Assembly: GCA_031254175.1 (NCBI GenBank)
Contig: JAIRUY010000211.1
Location: forward strand, 1 to 6,350
Origin: Treponema sp.
Lineage (GTDB): Bacteria; Spirochaetota; Spirochaetia; Treponematales; Breznakiellaceae
Direction of reading: 5' to 3'
Length of the DNA: 6,350 nt
Of this stretch, positions 1-5,604 are shown piece after piece (within the stretch, counting starts at the first letter, position 1; each line of letters begins with the position of its first letter). The notes beneath the pieces were generated by a model. The model was not told the origin of the DNA. It ran no database searches and saw nothing but the letters and a program-made list of their open reading frames with translations. Position numbers and translations under genes: made by a program.

Positions 1-242
1 GAGTCTGTTTCGGTTTTAATGTTTCGGATCGTATCTTTCAAAAATATGCCTTGCGTAGATACAGTCGTATCATTTAGCTTTGTACCTTCACGCAACATCA
101 GAAATGCAGCCTGCACCGCTTCCGTCTCTGTTTTCTTTCCCGTTGAAACAGGACGCATATATTTGCCGTTTGAGTCTTTAAAAGACACCGAATAACAAGA
201 GCGATCAGCCCTTTTGAAGATAGAGAATGGATAAGCGTTCAT
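1..242 (-). CDS. Tyrosine-recombinase integrase, N-terminal fragment (runs off the left edge)
   Basis: The frame starts with ATG at 242-240 and stays open for 80 codons to base 1, so only the N-terminal arm-binding part is visible. The protein begins MNAYPFSIFKRADR, followed by CYSVSFKD and GKYMRPVSTGKKTETEA. This is the short beta-hairpin-rich start I associate with phage/ICE-type integrases of treponemes, with the pattern of a strand, a turn with Asn-Gly-Lys, a strand, a Thr-Gly-Lys turn, then a helix. In the family this domain binds arm-type DNA sites, while the catalytic Arg/His/Tyr domain is C-terminal and is not seen here. AGGG lies 6 nt upstream of the ATG as a modest ribosome binding site. 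The gene reads away from the tRNA-Leu 3' end about 140 bp upstream, the usual layout for an element integrated in a tRNA gene. The family call rests on N-terminal pattern recognition only, so catalytic competence is unknown. Confidence 0.75.
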   Translation of the reverse strand, partial: MNAYPFSIFKRADRSCYSVSFKDSNGKYMRPVSTGKKTETEAVQAAFLMLREGTKLNDTTVSTQGIFLKDTIRNIKTETD

Positions 243-277
243 ATCGCACCCTAAAAGAAACCAGCAATCAAACAGGC

Positions 278-300
278 TATGTGCCAGTTTATGTGCCAGT
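278..300. repeat. Two direct repeats of TATGTGCCAGT upstream of the integrase
   Basis: The 11-mer TATGTGCCAGT occurs at 278-288 and again at 290-300, one base apart, giving a 12-bp period. It lies 36-58 bp upstream of the integrase start. Closely spaced direct repeats at this place are typical of arm-type integrase binding sites or of sites for an element-encoded regulator. On the minus strand the sequence TTGACT (303-298) overlaps the outer repeat and could act as a -35 box, but no convincing -10 follows. The repeats are seen directly; the role is inferred. Confidence 0.6.
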
Positions 301-320
301 CAAAATAAGTAGCATAATAT

Positions 321-345
321 GAACGCCCATTGAAAAGGGTGGTTC
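321..345 (-). other. Imperfect inverted repeat (GAAC-CA-CCC / GGG-C-GTTC)
   Basis: On the minus strand GAAC and CCC at 345-342 and 339-337 can pair with GGG and GTTC at 328-326 and 324-321, across a small internal loop and an 8-nt terminal loop. It sits between the 14-bp palindrome and the integrase. The following sequence, ATATTATGC, is not a U-run, so it is a weak candidate for a terminator or protein site. Confidence 0.25.
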
Positions 346-347
346 TC

Positions 348-378
348 ACTTAATTCCTTATAACATAAGGAATTAAGT
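348..378. repeat. Perfect 14-bp inverted repeat just past the tRNA-Leu 3' end
   Basis: ACTTAATTCCTTAT at 348-361 is the exact reverse complement of ATAAGGAATTAAGT at 365-378, with a 3-base centre (AAC). The structure begins 4 bp from the discriminator base of tRNA-Leu. As RNA it could form a long AT-rich hairpin and might end or define the tRNA transcript, but no T-run follows on the minus strand. As DNA it could be a protein site linked to integration next to the tRNA. The repeat is certain; its function is not. Confidence 0.7.
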
Positions 379-381
379 TAC

Positions 382-464
382 TGCCGGCGATGAGACTCGA
401 ACTCATACCCCATTGCTAGGAGGGGATTTTAAGTCCCCAGTGTCTGCCATTCCACCACGCCGGC
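382..464 (-). tRNA. tRNA-Leu (anticodon UAA)
   Basis: An 83-nt class II tRNA folds cleanly. The acceptor stem is GCCGGCG/CGCCGGC, perfectly paired, with discriminator A at 382. The D arm contains GGTGGAATGGCAGACAC, the anticodon stem is GGGGA/TCCCC, and the loop is CTTAAAA with anticodon TAA at 431-429. A 15-nt long variable arm and the T arm ATGAG-TTCGAGT-CTCAT complete it. The layout closely matches the E. coli Leu(UAA) tRNA. CCA is not encoded (GTA follows), so it must be added by nucleotidyltransferase. Its 3' end faces an integrase gene and is the likely chromosomal attachment site of the element on the left. Confidence 0.97.
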
Positions 465-481
465 AAGAAAACCGCATGATG

Positions 482-510
482 AATTTACTAATTCAAATAA
501 AAGTTGTCAA
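482..510 (-). promoter_or_regulatory. Promoter for tRNA-Leu
   Basis: On the minus strand a consensus -35 TTGACA (510-505) is followed by an exact 17-bp spacer and TAAATT (487-482), which matches 4 of 6 bases of TATAAT. Transcription would start near 475, about 11 nt before the mature tRNA 5' end at 464. It sits in the 65-bp gap between the two tRNA genes, so tRNA-Leu can be transcribed independently of tRNA-Lys. Confidence 0.7.
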
Positions 511-529
511 TATGGCGCATTTTCTTTAT

Positions 530-602
530 TGAGCCGCGCAGGATTCGAACCTCCGACCACCGCCTTAAAAGGGCGATGCTCTACCGACTGAGCTAGCGGC
601 CC
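530..602 (-). tRNA. tRNA-Lys (anticodon UUU)
   Basis: A 73-nt tRNA. The acceptor stem is GGGCCGC/GCGGCTC with one G-U pair, and the discriminator is A. The D arm is GCTCAGTCGGTAGAGC. The anticodon stem is TCGCC/GGCGG with a terminal U-G pair, and the loop CTTTTAA places anticodon TTT at 569-567. The T arm GGAGG-TTCGAAT-CCTGC has a G-G mismatch at the second pair (RNA positions 50 and 64). The equivalent E. coli tRNA-Lys T arm is GCAGG/CCTGC, so a single base accounts for the mismatch. CCA is not encoded. Identity is clear despite the mismatch. Confidence 0.95.
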
Positions 603-607
603 GTATT

Positions 608-623
608 TGACCATATATGGCCA
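608..623. other. Short palindrome around CCATATATGG in the tRNA-Lys leader
   Basis: CCATATATGG (611-620) is a perfect 10-bp palindrome, extended to TGACCATATATGGCCA with one mismatched pair. It lies between the predicted -10 box and the mature 5' end of tRNA-Lys. It may be an operator-like DNA site or part of the precursor leader; there is no loop, so an RNA hairpin is less likely. Function unknown. Confidence 0.3.
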
Positions 624-634
624 GATATTTTTTA

Positions 635-663
635 TTTATATAAAAAAATCAAAAAAAGATCAA
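635..663 (-). promoter_or_regulatory. Promoter for tRNA-Lys
   Basis: On the minus strand TTGATC (663-658, 4/6 match to the -35 consensus) is separated by exactly 17 bp of T-rich DNA from TATAAA (640-635, 5/6 match to the -10). The predicted start near 628 gives a leader of about 25 nt before tRNA-Lys at 602. It begins just past the stop codon of the 106-residue gene, so the tRNA need not depend on read-through from the operon. Confidence 0.6.
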
Positions 664-672
664 GAGGATGTA

Positions 673-993
673 TTAATTGGATTTGCGGTTTTTGAGCTCG
701 GTCTCTTTCTTCTCTATTGCATCTTTAACTACGGCAATTTCATCCAGAATGGTTCTGAACTCTACAGCTTCACGGTCAATTGAACTCTTATCCTGTTCTG
801 TAAATGCGATATAAGTTTCGCTTCCCAGTCTGGCAATGAGTTTTTGAGCCTGAGATTCAAGCTGTTTGACTTCCAGCATCATCATTCCTCTTTCGCCAAG
901 GTCTTGTGCCTTTGCTCCTGCTTTAGCGGCCATTTCCTTGGAGGCAGCCCATCCCTGTTCAAGCACTTCTTTCATTCGTTCGCTAAATGTCAT
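673..993 (-). CDS. Small all-helical (coiled-coil) protein of unknown function
   Basis: The product is 106 residues, with no signal peptide, no membrane segment and no cysteine. Residues 1-40 are Ala/Gly/Lys/Glu-rich and amphipathic (for example AASKEMAAKAGAKAQDLGER). Residues about 40-65 (LEVKQLESQAQKLIARLGSE) and 75-103 are heptad-like and charged. This resembles, in outline only, the N-terminal helical part of small bacterial proteins in which an amphipathic segment precedes a short coiled coil; I do not recognise a named family. The start is well supported: AGAGAGG (1007-1001) lies 7 nt before the ATG. It follows the sensor-phosphatase gene by 78 bp on the same strand, so it is probably the last gene of that operon, with a possible extra promoter in the gap. 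A role as a cytoplasmic accessory to the phosphatase is inferred from position only. No antisense frame here has comparable support. Confidence 0.85.
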   Translation of the reverse strand: MTFSERMKEVLEQGWAASKEMAAKAGAKAQDLGERGMMMLEVKQLESQAQKLIARLGSETYIAFTEQDKSSIDREAVEFRTILDEIAVVKDAIEKKETELKNRKSN

Positions 994-1011
994 TTCTTTA
1001 CCTCTCTTGTC

Positions 1012-1056
1012 ATGCAGTTTTTCTGCATATTATATTTTTTGCGGCAAGGATGCCGC
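1012..1056 (-). other. Intergenic pair of hairpins flanking a TATAAT box
   Basis: Two small stem-loops lie between the phosphatase stop and the 106-residue gene. The first, at 1041-1056, has a GCGGCA/TGCCGC stem of 6 bp with a 4-nt loop. The second, at 1012-1028, has an ATGCAG/CTGCAT stem of 6 bp with a 5-nt A-rich loop on the RNA. Neither is followed by a U-run on the minus strand, so they are not ordinary terminators. Between them the minus strand reads TATAAT (1034-1029), a perfect -10 hexamer, but nothing resembling TTGACA lies 16-18 bp upstream. The region may separate or process the mRNA so that the small gene is expressed at a different level. Confidence 0.35.
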
Positions 1057-1071
1057 TGTTAATGTTTTGAC

Positions 1072-4000
1072 TCACTTGCGTTTTATTCCCAAAATGGTCA
1101 GGTCGTCATACTGCTCATCTTCCTCAACAAAAGTATAGTACAAATACGCTTCATTTTCCAGATATTCCCGCGTATGTGAACAATAATGCCTGTATTGCAG
1201 GAAATACTTCTTCAGGAACTCATCTATTTTTTTATCAACTAGGATGCGGGAATCTTCGCCTGCTTTTGGGTTTTTGTAACAGCGGAATATCTTTTCAACC
1301 GATACCATTGCCATAATTACATCTTCCACACTTCCTTCGCTGGATGAAAAGTCAAACTCCAGCTTCATGTCGCCTTCCGGATTGTGAAATTTTTTCAATG
1401 TATAAATTTCCCTGGCCATTACCGCATTTATAATGCCTTCTACGCGTTCGGGACTCATTTCTTCATCAGCCTGACCGCAAATATGATTTTCATGAGGCGT
1501 ATCAACCGGACCTGCGGTACAGGTTATTTCCTTAAAATCATTGCTGCGGAATTTGCGTTTTGCTTCTTCAATACCGTCGGTATAGAGCAGCAAAATATCA
1601 CCATGATCAATTTTTAAGGTTTGAACTTTATACCCGCCTGTTGATTGAATCATGAAATTCGGGAGTACGCCGGTAGCCGGAGTCTGCGGCAGAGTGATGG
1701 TTTTTAGCCTGCCTTCGGATTCGTCATAAAGATGGACAATATTGTCACCGGCGTTGCAGAAACGGACTTCTCCGGTTTTAGAATCCAATATACAGAGGGA
1801 AAAAGCGGCAAAGCGGCCTTTGAATCCCAGGGTTTCCAGAAAATCGTTGATCTGGTAGACCAGATCTTCTATATGCATGCCTTTTTCTGAGGGTTTCCAC
1901 CTTCTGAAAAAATTAATGAACATTGTTGCTACCTGAATCATGATAAGAGCCGCGGGGATTCCCTTGCCGGCCACGTCGCATTTAATAATGGCGTAGTAAC
2001 GGCCGTCCAGTTCCAGATAGTCAAAATAGTCTCCGGATACACCTTTTGCGCCTTCATAATAACCAAAAAAGTTAAGGTGCGGCGTGTGCTTAAAACCGCT
2101 TGTTTTTTTATTGCCCTGACTGTCTACTTCCAGCGGAATGAATTTTTTCTGGATTTCTTTCCCTATCGAAAGATCGGATGCCGCAAGTGCGGCTTTAACG
2201 AGACCTTGAGTCATATCATTGATTGTGTTCCCCAGAATCGCGATTTCGTCTTTTGATTTAATATTAATATCAACGCCCGCAAGTTTTGATTTGTCTTCGG
2301 TATCGCGGATTATTTCTATATGACTTACCAGTTTCCTTATTGGCCTGATAATCAGCGCAGAGAATATAAAAGCGCCTGCGATTCCAATAAGTATAGCCGC
2401 AAGAGCTACTATTATAATAACACGCAGGAGAATAAATTGTCCCTGAAATATTTCATTCATAATTGAATCAAGGGATACTTCGAGCCTTATTAAACCGCGG
2501 AAATAATTGTCTTCAGCGCCCTGACGGTACATTACCGGCTTAAAGAAAATAAATGCTCTTTCACCATTTCTATGAATATTTTCTGCGGAGAAATCCGGCT
2601 GCGAGCCGATTTCCCCGGAGATTTCCGTAAGAATTTCCGTAAGCCTGACCTGAAGGGAATTAATTGTTACCTGAATGTCTTCCAGCCGCCGCATGCTTGC
2701 TGCGTCAGTACTCAGCGCAAGAGATATACCTTCCTGTGTTAGTTGCATAATGCTTGTGGAAAGATCTCCCACAGCTTCCCTTGCGCGGTTGTTTAATTCA
2801 CTGCTGATTTGCTCATAACGAGGTGTAATATCGTCGGTTATCCGTGAAAAGCCCGGCCGGTATTCGGCGGTATCAATCTTGGAAAGTATTTCCGGATCAT
2901 TGGTTGCCCAGACATAATCGCTGTGTATTGAACCGGATCTGAAACCTGTAATTGTTACATAATCTGCTTCAGGAAGCGCTGTGGATTGCGCAGGCAGGAA
3001 GCCCAACTCCAGCAATCCTGAATCTCCCATGGGCAAATATGCCCTTGCGCTTGTTGCGAGTCCTTCAAGAAGAACCTTTGAACGATCCCACAAACTCTGA
3101 AGAAGTGTTTCACGCTGCATACTTGTCATAATGAGATACATGGGCGTAGAAATCATTATAACTATCAAAAGGACCAGTCCGATTGTAAAGGATGCAAGTT
3201 TAAAACGAAGGCCTCTTCCTCTTTTTTGTATTCGCACAAATCTTTGTTTCTTTTCTGATGGCATAAAATCTCCTGTAATGATAGCGAGCGCTTCCTGCTG
3301 CACTGCCGCGCCTTCCGCGATAACTCCGCCGATACCGCGGACTGCGGCAACTGATCCAAAAAGGCAGAAAACTATCAGTAATGCGGCAAGCAAGAATACC
3401 GGATTAACTGTTATTTTTCCGTCAGACAGGATTGTCCATGAAGGTCTCCATTCCATTGAATAATCGCCGTATTTTACGGTTCCCGATCTTCCGACAGAAA
3501 TCGATGAGCTGGCGGCGGTGGGAGTATACCATCCTCTCGAAGAATGATTCAATTTTATTATATACTCACCTTCTCCCAGATTTTCGAATGTTATTCCGTC
3601 TATTTCCCGATCCGACAAAATATTAAAATTACTTTCAACATCCTCCCTGCCGTCTTGAGACAGAACAACAGATGTTATTTCGCCGTTTGTGGCAAATCCG
3701 CGTCCGATAATCCGAACAGAAAGCACTCCCTGTTCATCCTGATGGGCATCGATATAGCTGACGCTTGTATACGGGACAAATTTATTTGCCCTGAATACAA
3801 TGCTGGAGGGCTGGCTGATATTACCAGCCATGTCAATGGCGGATACAGAAAATCCCCAGATGCCGTTATCCTGATTGGCATAACTTGCCGAGTGGCCGCC
3901 TCCCATGATGCTGGAAGGCGGCGCATTGACGGTTTGATCGGTTGTGCCAAGATATTGAAGACTCCATGTATAGCCGGCTATAAAAGGATCCGTTGAAGGC

Positions 4001-5604
4001 TGCCATGATAAATTGAAATTATTTGAAACAATAAAACCATTTGAGTCCAATTGCGGTTCATTGATTGTCACCTCCGGCGGAGGCGTAGTTTTTCTGTAAT
4101 ATGAAATTCTTGCAGGCTCTGACCAGTTGCCTGCGTTATCCTGCGCGGAAATGCCAAAAGACCATTCTCCGTCCGTGACAGCGTTTAATTCCATGTTCAT
4201 ATTTTGAACATTTCCGGTATTTGGAATCATTATTCTGCGCTGCGGCTCAGCTCTTTCGCCATGACTCCATATCCAGGAAAAGCCGGCAATGCCGGAGGTG
4301 TCTTCCGGAATATTCCAGGCAAAGCGTACTCTTTCTGCCTGGCCCGGAATTGAAGGATTAAAATTTACCGCAGTTATACGCGGACTTGCGGCAGTACGAT
4401 CCGGCGCAAGCACATAGATTTGTTCGGAGCTGCGCGTTGTATTCTGCCAGAAAACATACATGCCGCCAGCGTCTATAACAGGCCTTGCGAAAGACGATTC
4501 TTGGTTATTGCCGGAAAGCTGCTTTGTCTCCCATCCCGAGTTCCCGCGTACTGCGATGTTTGTTCTGTTAATTCCCCTGATGTTGTCAAACCAAACCACT
4601 GCCGGAGTATTTTCATATATAAAACCAATTGGATTATTGCAGTATGCTTCTTCTGTATTTACACGCTGAACGGAGCCGACAATACCGGCGTTATTATTGA
4701 TTACCGCGCTGTATATTTGAGGCTGTTGTGAAGAATAACGCCTTTCCCAGACCAGCAATAAATTATTTCCGTATCTTGTAAGATGAGGACGCTGATTGTC
4801 AAAATAATCGGGAGAAGCCTGCTGCTGCATGACAGGATCATTAAAATTAGTGAAACGCCTTCCTTCTGTCCATGTTCTGCCGCCGTCATCGCTTGTTTTG
4901 AAAAAAAGCTGGAAGGAAGAATATGTTTCTATGCTGGTAACAAAGGATTGAAAAAATACAATATCTCTTCTTCCAATGCTTGCATGAACAGGAAGAAAGT
5001 TGAGCGCAAGGCTGTTTTCCGGCGTAAATAATTCAAATGATGACCATGTTATTCCGTCATTTGAACGGGAATAATAAATTGCAAGGGACTGAGACAGACC
5101 TCTTGTAATAAACAGAATGTATCCGCCGTCCGCACGTACAAAGATGCGGGGAGCAACAGATGATTCAACACCCATTTGTACTGTATGACTGGAAAAACTG
5201 GAACCTTTGTCTTCGGAGATGAGAATATCTGTTTGTGAACTTGTCCTCGCGGCTGCTATTACTATTTTTCCACTGTTATCAATTACAAGACTTAAGATTG
5301 AAGGTTCAGTACCGGAATACGAATAGGGACCTGCGGCTATTCTTTTTTGTTCCCATTCTTTTCCCCTTTCCTTTACAGCAACATTGATGTTGATAAATCC
5401 GGTGGCGGCAATGCGGGTGTCTCTGTTAGGCGTAACTTCCTGCCATGCCACCACCGACAGGTTGTCTGAATACGCGCTGACAGGAAAACTTCCCTGACGG
5501 GGAGAGAAAGGCTGCGGCGCTTCCCAAAAAACATCAAACGCCCAAAGGCTGGATATCGAAAAAAATGAGAATAATGCCAACTGTATATATTTTAACTTAC
5601 TCAT
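1072..5604 (-). CDS. Membrane sensor with periplasmic beta-propeller, HAMP and SpoIIE/RsbU-type PP2C phosphatase
   Basis: The protein has 1510 residues. A signal peptide (1-22, cleavage likely after WA) leads into a propeller (about 25-400) with Asp-box motifs SEDKGSSF (130-137), SNDGITW (181-187) and SDDGGRTW (238-245). Two Ig-like repeats (about 407-505, 508-606) and a TIG-like module (about 610-705) follow. Next come TM1 (735-755), a basic cytoplasmic linker, TM2 (803-825), an extracytoplasmic sensor (827-1056), TM3 (1057-1085) and HAMP (1086-1138; Pro1088, Asp1119-Glu1120). The PP2C/SpoIIE domain (about 1172-1510) keeps Asp1192 (VSGDYFD), Asp1210 (CDVAGKG), Asn1284-Ala-Gly, Asp1343 (LLYTDG) and Asp1500-Asp1501 (YDDLTILG), so an active Mn/Mg-dependent Ser/Thr phosphatase is expected. 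Family members act on phosphorylated STAS anti-anti-sigma proteins, but the partner is not encoded here. Translation is probably coupled to the upstream TPR gene: the start overlaps its stop as ATGA and there is no good Shine-Dalgarno. The span from Asp1343 to Asp1500 is unusually long. Family assignment of the phosphatase and HAMP is firm; the ligand is unknown. Confidence 0.95.
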   Translation of the reverse strand: MSKLKYIQLALFSFFSISSLWAFDVFWEAPQPFSPRQGSFPVSAYSDNLSVVAWQEVTPNRDTRIAATGFININVAVKERGKEWEQKRIAAGPYSYSGTEPSILSLVIDNSGKIVIAAARTSSQTDILISEDKGSSFSSHTVQMGVESSVAPRIFVRADGGYILFITRGLSQSLAIYYSRSNDGITWSSFELFTPENSLALNFLPVHASIGRRDIVFFQSFVTSIETYSSFQLFFKTSDDGGRTWTEGRRFTNFNDPVMQQQASPDYFDNQRPHLTRYGNNLLLVWERRYSSQQPQIYSAVINNNAGIVGSVQRVNTEEAYCNNPIGFIYENTPAVVWFDNIRGINRTNIAVRGNSGWETKQLSGNNQESSFARPVIDAGGMYVFWQNTTRSSEQIYVLAPDRTAASPRITAVNFNPSIPGQAERVRFAWNIPEDTSGIAGFSWIWSHGERAEPQRRIMIPNTGNVQNMNMELNAVTDGEWSFGISAQDNAGNWSEPARISYYRKTTPPPEVTINEPQLDSNGFIVSNNFNLSWQPSTDPFIAGYTWSLQYLGTTDQTVNAPPSSIMGGGHSASYANQDNGIWGFSVSAIDMAGNISQPSSIVFRANKFVPYTSVSYIDAHQDEQGVLSVRIIGRGFATNGEITSVVLSQDGREDVESNFNILSDREIDGITFENLGEGEYIIKLNHSSRGWYTPTAASSSISVGRSGTVKYGDYSMEWRPSWTILSDGKITVNPVFLLAALLIVFCLFGSVAAVRGIGGVIAEGAAVQQEALAIITGDFMPSEKKQRFVRIQKRGRGLRFKLASFTIGLVLLIVIMISTPMYLIMTSMQRETLLQSLWDRSKVLLEGLATSARAYLPMGDSGLLELGFLPAQSTALPEADYVTITGFRSGSIHSDYVWATNDPEILSKIDTAEYRPGFSRITDDITPRYEQISSELNNRAREAVGDLSTSIMQLTQEGISLALSTDAASMRRLEDIQVTINSLQVRLTEILTEISGEIGSQPDFSAENIHRNGERAFIFFKPVMYRQGAEDNYFRGLIRLEVSLDSIMNEIFQGQFILLRVIIIVALAAILIGIAGAFIFSALIIRPIRKLVSHIEIIRDTEDKSKLAGVDINIKSKDEIAILGNTINDMTQGLVKAALAASDLSIGKEIQKKFIPLEVDSQGNKKTSGFKHTPHLNFFGYYEGAKGVSGDYFDYLELDGRYYAIIKCDVAGKGIPAALIMIQVATMFINFFRRWKPSEKGMHIEDLVYQINDFLETLGFKGRFAAFSLCILDSKTGEVRFCNAGDNIVHLYDESEGRLKTITLPQTPATGVLPNFMIQSTGGYKVQTLKIDHGDILLLYTDGIEEAKRKFRSNDFKEITCTAGPVDTPHENHICGQADEEMSPERVEGIINAVMAREIYTLKKFHNPEGDMKLEFDFSSSEGSVEDVIMAMVSVEKIFRCYKNPKAGEDSRILVDKKIDEFLKKYFLQYRHYCSHTREYLENEAYLYYTFVEEDEQYDDLTILGIKRK

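Noticed and set aside
278..300. Short direct repeats as part of a CRISPR array
   Set aside because: The unit is only 11-12 bp, there are just two copies and no spacer-length DNA lies between them.
641..663. T-rich stretch after the 106-residue gene as a terminator
   Set aside because: There are two runs of T on the minus strand but no stem-loop before them; the same bases are better explained as the spacer of the tRNA-Lys promoter.
1041..1056. GC-rich hairpin after the phosphatase stop as a Rho-independent terminator
   Set aside because: On the minus strand the stem is followed by AAAAAATATAA, not a U-run, and the plus-strand side is not a clean T-run either.
844..1138. Two plus-strand open frames opposite the 106-residue gene
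   Set aside because: Both are low-complexity Ser/Phe/Cys-rich translations antisense to a gene with a good ribosome binding site and coherent helical protein.
3544..3996. Long plus-strand open frame (150 codons) inside the phosphatase gene
   Set aside because: It lies wholly antisense to a well-supported gene, has no recognisable motifs, and its product looks like a random translation.
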